Shown here: positions 26,855-35,531 of the stretch, piece by piece
Layout: each line of letters opens with the position of its first letter
Numbering within the stretch: position 1 is the stretch's first letter
Assembly (NCBI RefSeq): GCF_007743815.1
Contig: NZ_CP036265.1
Span: forward strand, 2,348,323-2,412,322
Direction: 5' to 3'
Length of the DNA: 64,000 nucleotides
From: Alienimonas californiensis
Lineage (GTDB): Bacteria > Planctomycetota > Planctomycetia > Planctomycetales > Planctomycetaceae
Program-made: the position numbers and the translations under genes
The notes under the pieces: generated by a model
The model's input: the letters and a program-made list of their open reading frames with translations, nothing else
Told to the model about the DNA's origin: nothing
Databases searched by the model: none

Positions 26855-27853
26855 ATGAGCGAATCCGCGTCGACCAGTCCGCCCCGTCGTCCCCCGGCGG
26901 AGGGTCCCCCGGCGATGGGTCCCTCCGCGGCGGCACCCCCGGCGGTCCCGCCCGATCCCGACGCCGCGTTGGGCGACGTCTGCTTCGTCGCCTTCGATCT
27001 GGAGACGACCGGCTGCACCGCCGCGAGCGACCGGACGGTGGAGATCGGGGCCGTCCGCTTCGACCTCGCCGGGCGCGAGTTGGGGACGTTCGAGGAACTG
27101 GTGAACCCCGGCCGGCCGATCCCGGCGAACGTGATTCGGGTGCACGGCATCACGGACGCCCATGTCGTCGACGCGGCCCCGATGGCGGCGGTGCTGCCGC
27201 GGTTCCTCGACTGGATCGGGGAGAGCGGCGCCCCCCCGGTCCTGATGGCTCACAACGCCCGGTTCGACATGGGATTCGTCGGGGCCGGGCTGCATCGGGC
27301 CGGGCTGACGGCGCCGGCGGCGCCGGTGATCGACACCGTGCGGCTCTCCCGCCGGCGGATGCCCACCGAACGCAGCCATTCCCTCAAAAACTGCGCCGCC
27401 CGCTTCGGGGTGACGAACGACCGGGCTCACCGGGCGCTGTCCGACGCCCGCGCCCTGATGGCGGTGTTCCTGAACCTCGTCCAGCGCCCGCCGGCGGTGC
27501 GGACGGTCGGGCAACTCGACGCCCTGTGCGGCTGCGGCCCGCTGCGGGCGGAGATCGCCACGCCCCGCGGCGGCGTCACGACCGGCAGTTCCACGGGCGT
27601 CGGCTGGCCGCGACGGCGGCGGCGTTACGAACCCCCGCCGGGCGACCACGCGGCTCTCACCGCGGCGATCGCCACGCGGACGACAGTCCGCATCGTCTAC
27701 GACGGCGGCACGAAGGGCGTGGCCGCCCGCTCCGTCACCCCCCGCAGCCTGCGGCGGCGGGGCGGGGAGCTGTACCTGTTCGCCTGGTGCCACACCGACG
27801 CCAAGGAAAAACAGTACCGCGTCGACCGCATCCGCGAGGTCACGACCCGCTGA
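26855..27853 (+). CDS. DnaQ-like 3'-5' exonuclease fused to a WYL domain
   Basis: 332 residues from the ATG at 26855, after a proline-rich leader. The DEDDh exonuclease core has D48 and E50 (FDLETTG), D138 (HNARFD), H192 and D197 (HRALSDA), matching the DNA polymerase III epsilon/RNase T type. A basic linker (GWPRRRRRYEPP) leads to residues 264-332, which look like a WYL domain (RTTVRIVYDGG, SVTPRSLRRRGGELYLFAWC, YRVDRIREV). WYL domains sense nucleic-acid or nucleotide ligands in transcription regulators and defence systems. No HTH is present. The role, such as ligand-controlled processing of DNA ends, is inference. Confidence 0.88.
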   Translation: MSESASTSPPRRPPAEGPPAMGPSAAAPPAVPPDPDAALGDVCFVAFDLETTGCTAASDRTVEIGAVRFDLAGRELGTFEELVNPGRPIPANVIRVHGITDAHVVDAAPMAAVLPRFLDWIGESGAPPVLMAHNARFDMGFVGAGLHRAGLTAPAAPVIDTVRLSRRRMPTERSHSLKNCAARFGVTNDRAHRALSDARALMAVFLNLVQRPPAVRTVGQLDALCGCGPLRAEIATPRGGVTTGSSTGVGWPRRRRRYEPPPGDHAALTAAIATRTTVRIVYDGGTKGVAARSVTPRSLRRRGGELYLFAWCHTDAKEKQYRVDRIREVTTR

Positions 27854-27898
27854 GCCCGCTCGTCGACGGTCCGACGAATCCGTCCCTCCCGACAAGCA

Positions 27899-27950
27899 CT
27901 TGCGGTTTCGCGGGCGCCGAAGGGGTTGCGGGCGCCCGCGAAACCGCAAG
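27899..27950. repeat. 20-base inverted repeat between convergent genes
   Basis: Arms CTTGCGGTTTCGCGGGCGCC (27899-27918) and the exact complement (27931-27950) enclose a 12-base loop. A half copy is near 12217. It lies between the exonuclease stop and the stop of the 27968 gene. Confidence 0.9.
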
Positions 27951-27967
27951 CGGCGGATCAGCCCCAC

Positions 27968-28678
27968 TCACCGCGGCCGCGGGGCCGTCAGCGGTTGGCG
28001 GTTGTTGACGAGCCGCGTCGCCGGGGTCTTTTTGAGGCGGCGTTCGAGCTTCCAGATCGGCCCGTCGCCGGCCGGTTTCACGTACTCGGCGGTGCGGACG
28101 GGGGAGCGGCGGGCGTCGGGCGACTCCGGTTCGACGTTCTGGGCGCGAACGACGGCGTGGGCGTCTGCCTTAGCACGCAACGATGCGTTTGCGACGACGA
28201 GCGTGACCCCCGGGAGAAAGCTCTCCCACCTCGACTTTCCGTTGTCCGTCGGCGAGTAGACGGAACCGGGAGTGCCGTCTTCGGCCAAGAAGACCAGCAG
28301 CGACGGCGTGAACGCCTTCGCCAACGGATCACGCGGCGTCGCGCTCAAGCTCCGGTAGACGAACCTGTGACGGGGGAATCTCCGTTCCGACAGCGTCCAC
28401 TCGTACTGGGACGCGAGTTGGTCGGCGTCGATCGGCCCGCTGAGCGCGGCCGTCAGTCCAAGGTGCTCCACGGTCGCATTCGGAAACTGCAGGCGGTCGG
28501 CCGCCTTCTCCGCCTCGCTGACCGGCACGCGGTCCGCCGTCGCCGCTTCCCACCGGGCCAGGATCGCCGCGACGGCGGGGTCGGGGGCGATCAACGTGTC
28601 GGCACCCAAATCCGCGTCGCCCGCCTCCGGGCCGGCGGAGCAGAGCAGCAGGGCGAGCAGAACCGGGGGGGCCGACAT
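27968..28678 (-). CDS. Exported protein of unknown function
   Basis: 236 residues with a short signal peptide (APPVLLALLLCSAGPEAG). The mature part begins with a helical segment (PAVAAILARWEAATAD), then a beta-rich region (RFPRHRFVYRSLS, SLLVFLAEDGTPGSVYSP, FLPGVTLVVANASL) and a basic C-terminus. This resembles the layout of planctomycete periplasmic proteins of unassigned families. It is divergent from the large HEAT/TPR gene. Confidence 0.7.
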   Translation of the reverse strand: MSAPPVLLALLLCSAGPEAGDADLGADTLIAPDPAVAAILARWEAATADRVPVSEAEKAADRLQFPNATVEHLGLTAALSGPIDADQLASQYEWTLSERRFPRHRFVYRSLSATPRDPLAKAFTPSLLVFLAEDGTPGSVYSPTDNGKSRWESFLPGVTLVVANASLRAKADAHAVVRAQNVEPESPDARRSPVRTAEYVKPAGDGPIWKLERRLKKTPATRLVNNRQPLTAPRPR

Positions 28679-28930
28679 CGGGGTCCCGTCCGTGGGAGGC
28701 TGGGGCGAATTGCGAACGACGCTTCCTGCGCCGAACCCGCACCGTAGCGCGCCGCTGTCCGCGCGCGAACGGCGGTTCGCCCCCGGCCGATCCGTGCCCC
28801 GCCGCCCGGTCGCAGACAGGTCGCCCGCCGGGCCGACCCTTTCCCGCCCGGGGGCGGCGGCCCATCATGGCGCCGCCCCGACGGCTCCGGCCTGACGGCG
28901 TCGTCCCGCACCGGCTTCGCGAGTTCCCCC

Positions 28931-31900
28931 GTGTCTGACACGACCGCGTCTCCCAGGACCGCCGCCCGCACCGCGTTCGCGCTGCTCGCCGCCCTGCTAT
29001 TCGGACCGGGACTCGCCGTCGGGCAGGAGGAGTTCGGCGACCCGCCCGCCGCCCCGGCGACGAACCCCGCGGAAAACTTCGCCGAGGCCGCCGCGCCGGA
29101 CCCGATGGTCGCCCGGCTGGAGGCGGCCCGGGCGGTCCTGATCGCCGGGGGCGTCGTCGATCCGCTGCCGCAGGCCGGGCCGCTGCTGATCGCTTATGAA
29201 CGGGCCACGCTGCCCTACGTCCGCGATCGGCGGTCCCAGCCGGTGCGGACGCTCTCCGGCGTGGTGCGGGTGTTGAACGCCGGCACGGCGCCGGTGCACC
29301 TCGGCCCCGGGACGAGGCTCACCGCGGATCAGCAGGCGATCTCGCCCAACGTCGTGCCGGAGGGCCTGCGGTACACCTCCAACGACATCCGCGGCGACGG
29401 GTCGGAATGGGAGACCTACCGCACCGTCGCCCCGGGGGCGGTCGCGGAGTTCCCGGCGGCGTTCGTCGGCCTGCCCGGCGGCCGCAACGACATGCCGGAG
29501 GCGATGACGCTGACCGTGCCGTACGTCGTCGGCGGGACCCTCGCCCCGCCGGGCGCCGAGGGCGGGTCGGCGACGACGGTGGAGGGCGGCGTGCCGCAGA
29601 CCGCGGAGCTGGACCTCGTCGCCTACCACCGCGGTCTGGCGAACCTGCAGGTCCGCCGCACCGGCCCGCGGGACGTGCTGGCGGTGTTCGGGGTGCGGGG
29701 CGATCTGACCTACCTCGGCCGGTTCGCCCTGCTGGACCGCATGCGGGCGACGGCGAACGAGGGCGGCCGCCGGGGCGTGCTGCTCTGGGAGAACGCGGTC
29801 CGCAACGGGGAAGGCGTCTGGACGCCGACCGTCCCGGCGCTGCCCGCTCCGCCGCCGGGGCCGCTGGGGCAGCCGGGGTTCGATCCGAGCGGGTCGGCCC
29901 GGTTCGACGAGTTCGCCTCCTATCGCTCGACCGGCTGGCCGCCGTTGCAGGCGGGGTTTGCGGAGTTCGCCCGCGCCCCGGGGCTGCTCGGCGGGCCGGA
30001 CGACCCGCCGGTGGCGGAGATGCTCGTCGCGGCGAACGGGCTGCGGACGGCCCTGCGGGCGGGCGGGCTGGCGCTGGGCTCGCAGGGGCCGGTGGGGGAC
30101 TTCGGCAACTTCTATGAAGACCCGACCGACGCCGCCGCCGACGTGCTGGGCAGCGCCCTGCGGACGCTCCCCCCCGCGGAGGCCGAAGCCCTGATTCGCA
30201 ACGCCGATCCGCTGGTGCGGCCGGGGGTCGTCCGCTACGCCGGGCCGAACCTCCCGCCGGACCGCGTGCCGCTGCTGATCGAACTGACGACCGACGCGGC
30301 GTTCGCCGTCCGCAGCGCCGCCGCCGCGGCGTTGGGGACCTTCGACCGGGACGAGGCGCGGGCGGCGCTGACGGGACTGGTGCGGAACGCGGACGATCCG
30401 CAACTCGCCGCCGCCGCCGCCGAGAGTCTCGCCGTCTCCCGCTTCCCGAAGGGGCAAACCGCCCTCGCCGAGACGCTGGCCGACGGCGCCGAGGGGGTGC
30501 CCTCGGAGGTGTTCGCCACGCTGGCCCGGTACAGCGATCCGGCGTGGGAGAGCACGCTGGTGGCGCTGGCGGGGGACGACACGGCGGAGCCGGACGTTCG
30601 CGTCGCGGCGCTGCGGGCGGTGGTGGCGGGGCGGTCCCCGGCGGCGGATCGACTGCTCGCCGACGCGATCGCCGGGGCGGACCCGATCGCCGCCCGGGCC
30701 GCCTTCGGCGTGCTGGCGGAGCGGCCGGATCCCGCCTCCCGCCTGCTGGCCGAGGGCTACGCCCTGCGGGCGTTGGGCGACGCCGCCGAGGCCGGCGAGC
30801 CGCTGGAGGACGAGGTGGCGGACTTCCTCCGCGAGACCCGCCCGCCCTCCGCCGCCGAACCGCTGTGGGCGCTGTTCGACGCCGGCGAGGAGTCGCCCCA
30901 GGCGGAGACGATCGAACTGCTGGCCGCCATCGCCCCGACGGCGGGCGATCCGTCCTCCGCGCGGGCGGTGGGCGGACGGCTGGCGGACGCCTGGGACCGC
31001 ATGGACCGGGAGGCCCGCGCCGTCACGCTGGACGCCGTCGCCGACCTCGCCCCGGACCGCCTGCCCCCGCTGGCCGGCGACGCGCTCCAGAGCGGCGATT
31101 CCACCTTCGAGCAGGCCGCCCGGTCCGCCCTCAGCGACGCCCGCACCGACGAGGCGACCGTGGATCGGTTGCTGATCGAGGCCTTCCAGTCCGCCGACGA
31201 GAGCCTGGCCGCGATTCGGTTGGCGCTCACGCTGATCGCCCGCGCGACCCCCGCGACGCGGGCCGCCGTGCTGGAGGGCCGCTGGGACGAGAACGAAGCC
31301 CGCCGGGCCGCGGCGGACGCCGCCGTCAGCCGGCTCACGCAGTACGGCCCCGGTCAGGCCTTCTTCCTGAAGGGCGGTCTCCAGGCGATGGCCGACAACG
31401 ACAACGACACCCTGCCCGACGGCGGACCGGAGCCCCATCGGGCCAGCCTGAGGTATCTGGACATCGCCGTCCGCCTCGACCCGGAACTGGCCGCCGGCTG
31501 GAGCCAGCGGGCCTTCAGCCGCGGCCAAGCCGGCCAACTGGAAGGCGCCCGCGACGACTACCGCAGGGCCCTCGAACTGGACCCGTACGACAACCTCGCC
31601 ATGACCGGGCTGGCGATCCTGGAGATCGAACTCGGCGGCGACGTGGAGGCCGGCCTCGCCCGGGGCGAGGCCGGGCTGAAGAAGTATCCGGAGGACCGCC
31701 TGTTCGCCTACAACATGGCCTGTGTCTACGGCGTCGCCGCAAAGGCGTTGCGGCCGAAGATCGAGTCCGGCGAGGCCGACGCCGCGACCAGGGAGCGGTT
31801 CGAACGCTACCGCGACAAGTCCCGCGAGCACCTGGTCCGCTCCTACCGCCTCGGCTTGGGTCGGACCGGCGGGTCGGCCCTGCAGGAACAACACGCCGCC

Positions 31901-32083
31901 GAGCACCGGCACCACGCCGCCTCCGACCCGGACCTCGACGTGCTGCACGGCGACGAGACGTTCGAGCAGATCGTCACGGGAACCCTTCCGCCGGCCCCCG
32001 GTGAGGAAGGGGCCGCCCCCAAAGGTGCCCCGCAGGACGACGGCGGTCCCGGCCTGCTGCCCGACGACATCGAGTTCGAATAG
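28931..32083 (+). CDS. Large exported HEAT- and TPR-repeat protein
   Basis: 1050 residues from a GTG start. A signal peptide (about 10-31) is followed by a beta-rich N-terminal part (to about 390) with a segment like a surface domain (RTLSGVVRVLNAGTAPVHLGPG). Residues of about 420-800 are HEAT-type helical repeats (DEARAALTGLVRNADD, AAAAESLAVSRFPKG). From about 835 TPR units follow (RYLDIAVRLDPELAAGWSQ, DDYRRALELDPYDNLAM). A His-rich stretch (EQHAAEHRHHAAS) lies near the end. It is probably a periplasmic scaffold; no enzymatic motif is visible. The opposite strand has a long open frame, rejected as GC shadow. Confidence 0.85.
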   Translation: MSDTTASPRTAARTAFALLAALLFGPGLAVGQEEFGDPPAAPATNPAENFAEAAAPDPMVARLEAARAVLIAGGVVDPLPQAGPLLIAYERATLPYVRDRRSQPVRTLSGVVRVLNAGTAPVHLGPGTRLTADQQAISPNVVPEGLRYTSNDIRGDGSEWETYRTVAPGAVAEFPAAFVGLPGGRNDMPEAMTLTVPYVVGGTLAPPGAEGGSATTVEGGVPQTAELDLVAYHRGLANLQVRRTGPRDVLAVFGVRGDLTYLGRFALLDRMRATANEGGRRGVLLWENAVRNGEGVWTPTVPALPAPPPGPLGQPGFDPSGSARFDEFASYRSTGWPPLQAGFAEFARAPGLLGGPDDPPVAEMLVAANGLRTALRAGGLALGSQGPVGDFGNFYEDPTDAAADVLGSALRTLPPAEAEALIRNADPLVRPGVVRYAGPNLPPDRVPLLIELTTDAAFAVRSAAAAALGTFDRDEARAALTGLVRNADDPQLAAAAAESLAVSRFPKGQTALAETLADGAEGVPSEVFATLARYSDPAWESTLVALAGDDTAEPDVRVAALRAVVAGRSPAADRLLADAIAGADPIAARAAFGVLAERPDPASRLLAEGYALRALGDAAEAGEPLEDEVADFLRETRPPSAAEPLWALFDAGEESPQAETIELLAAIAPTAGDPSSARAVGGRLADAWDRMDREARAVTLDAVADLAPDRLPPLAGDALQSGDSTFEQAARSALSDARTDEATVDRLLIEAFQSADESLAAIRLALTLIARATPATRAAVLEGRWDENEARRAAADAAVSRLTQYGPGQAFFLKGGLQAMADNDNDTLPDGGPEPHRASLRYLDIAVRLDPELAAGWSQRAFSRGQAGQLEGARDDYRRALELDPYDNLAMTGLAILEIELGGDVEAGLARGEAGLKKYPEDRLFAYNMACVYGVAAKALRPKIESGEADAATRERFERYRDKSREHLVRSYRLGLGRTGGSALQEQHAAEHRHHAASDPDLDVLHGDETFEQIVTGTLPPAPGEEGAAPKGAPQDDGGPGLLPDDIEFE

Positions 32084-32136
32084 CTCCCCCCGTTTCGCCA
32101 TCGCCGACAGCGGCGCGTCTCCGGTTCAAATCATCT

Positions 32137-32727
32137 ATGCGCATCGATCAGGTCGTCACCGGCGGCGGAGACCGGGGGGAGACCTCCCTGGCGGACGGCT
32201 CCCGCGTGCCCAAAACGGACCCGCGGCTGGCGGCGCTGGGGGACGTGGACGAACTGAACGCCGCCGTGGGTCTCGCCCGCTGCGCCGCCGCCCGGGACGG
32301 GGCGATCGACGCGCCGCTCGCCGCCGTGCAGCAGGACCTGTTCGATCTGGGGGCGGACCTCGCCGTGCCGGTGATGGAGGGGGAGGACGACGCCGAGCGC
32401 CCGCCGCTGCGGATCACCGCCGGGCAGACGGAGCGGGTGACGGCCGCCGCCAAGGCCGCCGCGGCGCCGCAGCCGGCGCTGTCGAGCTTCGTGCTGCCCG
32501 GCGGCACGGAGCTGGCGGCCCGGTTGCACCTCGCCCGCACCGTCTGCCGGCGGGCGGAGCGGTCCGTCTGGGCCCTGCACGCCGCCGCGGGTTCCGACGG
32601 ACCGGGGGTCAATCCGCACGCGGCGGTCTACCTCAACCGGCTGAGCGACCTGCTGTTCTGCCTGAGCCGCACCGCCAACGAAAACGGCGCCGGCGACGTC
32701 CTGTGGGTCCCGGGGGCGAACCGCTGA
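32137..32727 (+). CDS. PduO-type cob(I)alamin adenosyltransferase
   Basis: Transfers the adenosyl group from ATP to cob(I)alamin, giving adenosylcobalamin. The N-terminal ATP motif GGGDRGETSLADGSRVPK, the DPRLAALGDVDELNAAVGLAR segment, RRAERSVWAL and the C-terminal YLNRLSDLLFCLSR all fit the PduO/MMAB family, and the 196-residue length is normal. No cobalamin synthesis gene or B12-dependent enzyme is adjacent in this window. It starts 53 bases after the HEAT/TPR gene. Confidence 0.94.
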   Translation: MRIDQVVTGGGDRGETSLADGSRVPKTDPRLAALGDVDELNAAVGLARCAAARDGAIDAPLAAVQQDLFDLGADLAVPVMEGEDDAERPPLRITAGQTERVTAAAKAAAAPQPALSSFVLPGGTELAARLHLARTVCRRAERSVWALHAAAGSDGPGVNPHAAVYLNRLSDLLFCLSRTANENGAGDVLWVPGANR

Positions 32728-32740
32728 GCAGCTCATTTGC

Positions 32741-32915
32741 CTCTCCCCTCGCCCCCCTTTTGGGGGAGAGGGGCCGGGGGTGAGGGGGCAGTGACTCCCG
32801 ACCGCCGTTCCACGTCCGATTGACTCGCCCGCCGAACTGTCACCGCAGAGAGCGGGGGCGTGTGAACCGTGCGTCACCCTCACCCCCGGCCCCTCTCCCT
32901 CAAGGGAGAGGGGAG
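32741..32915. repeat. About 175-base composite inverted-repeat element, copy 1
   Basis: The left end (CCCCCTTTTGGGGGAGAGG, then GGCCGGGGGTGAGGG and GTGACTC) is mirrored at the right end (GTCACCCTCACCCCCGGCCC, then CTCTCCCTCAAGGGAGAG). The interior holds GCAGAGAGCGGGGGCG. A second copy of similar length and shared interior is at 52270-52444. It sits between two convergent genes. Confidence 0.88.
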
Positions 32916-32921
32916 AACGGG

Positions 32922-33935
32922 TCACTGCACCGCGATCTCGAACCACGTCTCGAACCGGTCGCCCGGCGCGAGCGTGCGCCAACCGGCGTCGACGCCGCGG
33001 CCGGCGAGGTTCACGGCGTCCGTGGCGCAGGTGTAGGGCTCGATGCAGATGGAACCGGCGTCCCCCTCGCGGAACCACGGCGGGGTGAAGACGACCTGTT
33101 CCCGGAACGCCGCGTCACACCGCTGCACGATCCGCAGGCCGTTCGCGGGGTTCTCGATCACCGATTCGATCACGCCCGGCTCGTCCGCCTTCGCCGAGAC
33201 CTGCGTGTAGACGTCGTCCAGTTTCAGGCCGCCGAATGCCGGACCGTGTTGCAGGTCGTAGCCCTCGTCCAGCGCCACCACTTCGCCCGTCGGCACGCCC
33301 CCGATCAGTTCATAGCGGGCGGCGGCTGGCACCGTGACGGTGCAGTCGGCGGCCGTGCCGCTGTTTTCTCCGGAAGACGGGCCGACCGGCAGCTTGAAAT
33401 ACGGGTGCGTGCCGAGGCCGAAGGGCAGAGGTTCGTCGCCGAGGTTTTCGACCGTCAGGTCGCACCGCAGGCCGTCGCCGGTCAGTTCGTAGGCGACCGT
33501 CAGCCGGCCGTCGCCGGGCCAGAGGGAGGCCCGTTCCGGATCGTTCTCGGACAGGGTGAAGGTCGCGGTGGCGGAGCGTTCGTCCTGCGCCGTGACGGTC
33601 CAGGCGCGGTCGAAGGCGAAGCCGTGGATCGCGTTGCCGGCGCCGTCGGACTTCGCCTCGCCCGGCCCGTCGCCCAACGGCAGGAGGTGTTCGGACTGCT
33701 GGTCCGTCGTGAACTCCCCCGCCTTGATGCGATTGGGGAAGGGGAACAGCAGCGGGATCCCGCTGTGCGACGGCTTGCCGCCGGCGGGGAAGTCCGCCTC
33801 GGCGGCGAGCGCCTCGACGGGTTCGTCCTGCCCTTGCGCGGGCAGGGCGAGGCGGTACAGATTGAAGCCCCGCTGCGGGGCGATCTGCGCGGTCGCCCCG
33901 TTGGGGGCGGTGAGGGTGATCACGTCGGCGGTCAT
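32922..33935 (-). CDS. Aldose 1-epimerase (galactose mutarotase) family protein
   Basis: 337 residues. Family motifs are SGIPLLFPFPNRI, GNAIHGFAFDRAW (catalytic His region), GLGTHPYFKLP (second His), LDDVYT and SICIEPYTCATDAVNL (catalytic Glu region). It interconverts alpha and beta anomers of hexoses or acts on phosphorylated sugars like YeaD; the exact sugar is unknown. There is no signal peptide, so it is cytoplasmic. Confidence 0.92.
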   Translation of the reverse strand: MTADVITLTAPNGATAQIAPQRGFNLYRLALPAQGQDEPVEALAAEADFPAGGKPSHSGIPLLFPFPNRIKAGEFTTDQQSEHLLPLGDGPGEAKSDGAGNAIHGFAFDRAWTVTAQDERSATATFTLSENDPERASLWPGDGRLTVAYELTGDGLRCDLTVENLGDEPLPFGLGTHPYFKLPVGPSSGENSGTAADCTVTVPAAARYELIGGVPTGEVVALDEGYDLQHGPAFGGLKLDDVYTQVSAKADEPGVIESVIENPANGLRIVQRCDAAFREQVVFTPPWFREGDAGSICIEPYTCATDAVNLAGRGVDAGWRTLAPGDRFETWFEIAVQ

Positions 33936-33988
33936 CCGGGCAGGATAGCCGCCCGTTCGCTGCGCCTCACCTCAGGTTCGCGCAGCAA

Positions 33989-34021
33989 AGCGTCCCGGAC
34001 CCTGCGAGGGTCCGGGACGCT
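33989..34021 (-). terminator. Hairpin downstream of the DUF1573 gene
   Basis: Two perfect 15-base arms (33989-34003 and 34007-34021) surround a GCG loop. Read on the minus strand it follows the DUF1573 stop by 37 bases and is followed by TTTGCTG, a weak T-tract, so an intrinsic terminator is plausible. Confidence 0.7.
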
Positions 34022-34057
34022 GTGTTCCCGCCGGTTCGCCTCAATTCCACCGAAAGT

Positions 34058-35197
34058 TCAGCCGCCGAGGACCCGGCCGCGGGCGTAGAAGACGACCGGC
34101 TCTTCGCGGCCCTCGACGTCCACGGTGAAGGTTTCCTCGTAGGCACCGTTGCCGGCGGGGGCGGTGAACTCCATGGGGACGACGTGCACGGGGCGCTCGG
34201 CGTCCGGCAGTTTCATCCCGAAGTTGTCGCCGGCTTTGCCGTCGCAGACGATCCCGTTGATCTTGAACGGCTCCTTGCCCCGCAGGACGACGTTGAATCG
34301 CTTGGTCTGGCCGCTGACGACCGTGCCGAGGTCCACGTCGCGGACGGTGATGTCGTCCTCGACTTCGCCCTCGACCAGCACGGGCACCTTGGGGTTGTTG
34401 GCGTCGGAGGTGACGAGGGTCAGCCGCTCGCGGATCGGCCCCGGGGGGGCGTCCGGGGAGAGCCGCACCCGCAGGGCGTAGTCGGCGCCGGAGGCGGTGC
34501 GGCCGGTTTCGGTGACCTCGGCGTCCAGCAGCTTCCCGCCGCCCTCCACGCTGCGGATCTGCCAGCCGGCGAAGCCGGCGTAGGCGATCTGCACGGTCCG
34601 CTCCGCCCCGGCGCCCTTCTCGACGGCGCCGAAGTTCACCTCGCCGGGGGTCAGGACGACGTCCTTGCGGCAGTACATCTGCACGGGGATGCGCACCTCG
34701 GCGAACTGCGGGGCGTCGAACTGGACGATGACGTTGGAGTCTTTTTTCCCGTGGAACTGCCGGGTGTTCATCTCCAGCGTGAGGGTCGTGCTCTCGCCGG
34801 GGGCGAGGGTTTGGTTGTCGACCCTGCCGGAGGCGCAGGTGCAACTGGCGCCCACGCTGCTGATGTGGACCGTGCGGTCGGTCGTGTTCTCGATCGTGAC
34901 GGGGTGCTGCGTGAGGGCCCCGCGGGCGACGACGCCGAAGTCGTGCTCCGTTTCGCTGAACAGCCCTTTCGCCCAGGAGTCGTCCCGGGTGGTGGCGACC
35001 GCGACGGGGCCGCCCTGGAAGCTCCGCCCGCCGGCGATGGGCGTGCCGTAGTAGATCTGCGCCGCTCCGTCGGCCGGCAGGGCGAGCAGCCCGGCCAGTC
35101 CGGCGGCCACGCCGAGCAGCAACGGCCGGACCCGTCCGGGGATGAACGCCCGTTCGAGAATGCACGAACGAGGAGCGGGGCGAAGCATGGCGGGCAA
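34058..35197 (-). CDS. Exported DUF1573 domain protein
   Basis: 379 residues with a signal or anchor segment (RVRPLLLGVAAGLAGLLALP, about 22-41). The DUF1573 unit (about 80-180) shows SETEHDFGVVARGALTQHPVTI, VGASCTCASG and TLAPGES; a similar second Ig-like unit follows (VDLGTVVSGQTKRF). DUF1573 is an ASPM-SPD-2-Hydin-like fold common in Planctomycetes and Bacteroidetes envelopes; function unknown. A start 9 bases downstream (35188) is equally possible. Confidence 0.88.
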   Translation of the reverse strand: MPAMLRPAPRSCILERAFIPGRVRPLLLGVAAGLAGLLALPADGAAQIYYGTPIAGGRSFQGGPVAVATTRDDSWAKGLFSETEHDFGVVARGALTQHPVTIENTTDRTVHISSVGASCTCASGRVDNQTLAPGESTTLTLEMNTRQFHGKKDSNVIVQFDAPQFAEVRIPVQMYCRKDVVLTPGEVNFGAVEKGAGAERTVQIAYAGFAGWQIRSVEGGGKLLDAEVTETGRTASGADYALRVRLSPDAPPGPIRERLTLVTSDANNPKVPVLVEGEVEDDITVRDVDLGTVVSGQTKRFNVVLRGKEPFKINGIVCDGKAGDNFGMKLPDAERPVHVVPMEFTAPAGNGAYEETFTVDVEGREEPVVFYARGRVLGG

Positions 35198-35531
35198 CTC
35201 GGGCGGGGCGGGGGGGCGCCGGGCGGGAAACCGGCGGGGCGCGAACGGCGCCCGCTGCCGTCTTTCGGCCGCGAACCCTTCGCGGCAGTATTGGTCCGGC
35301 CGCGAATTCGGTCAATCCGCAGTTTGCGGGGCGCTGCGGCTGGAGAGCCGCCCCCATCCCCCCGGATTCGCCCACCGGCCCGGCGATCCCGCCGCCTCGC
35401 GCCGAATACGCGGGGCCAGCGAATCGGGCTCAAGTTCCCCCGCTTCGCCGTCGCCGTGACGCGGCGCGACCCCCGGTGCGACGCGCGCCGCCTCACGGCG
35501 ACGGCGAAGCGGGGGGAACGTAAGAGCGGGC
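35198..35531. other. Intergenic region upstream of the DUF1573 gene
   Basis: Contains the presumed promoter of the DUF1573 gene (minus strand) and, at its right end, the large inverted repeat at 35434-35519 that follows the EcsC gene. No gene is supported. Confidence 0.6.
35434..35519. repeat. Large imperfect inverted repeat after the EcsC gene
   Basis: Arms of about 33 bases (core CGCTTCGCCGTCGCCGTGAC) pair with one mismatch and one extra base. On the minus strand it begins 12 bases after the EcsC stop, so it is positioned as a 3' hairpin. Confidence 0.85.

Noticed and set aside
25540-27153. 537-codon version of the BON-SRPBCC protein
   Set aside because: The extra N-terminus overlaps the divergent exonuclease coding region and lacks sense; the ATG at 26649 gives a complete protein.
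28997-32101. 1034-codon open frame antisense to the HEAT/TPR gene
   Set aside because: Translation is Gly/Arg/Pro/Gln-rich without domains; it mirrors codon bias of the real plus-strand gene in GC-rich DNA.
32806-32816. Possible parS sites (GTTCCACGT near 32806 and 44738)
   Set aside because: Only half of the expected palindrome is present at each place; no full 16-base parS was seen.
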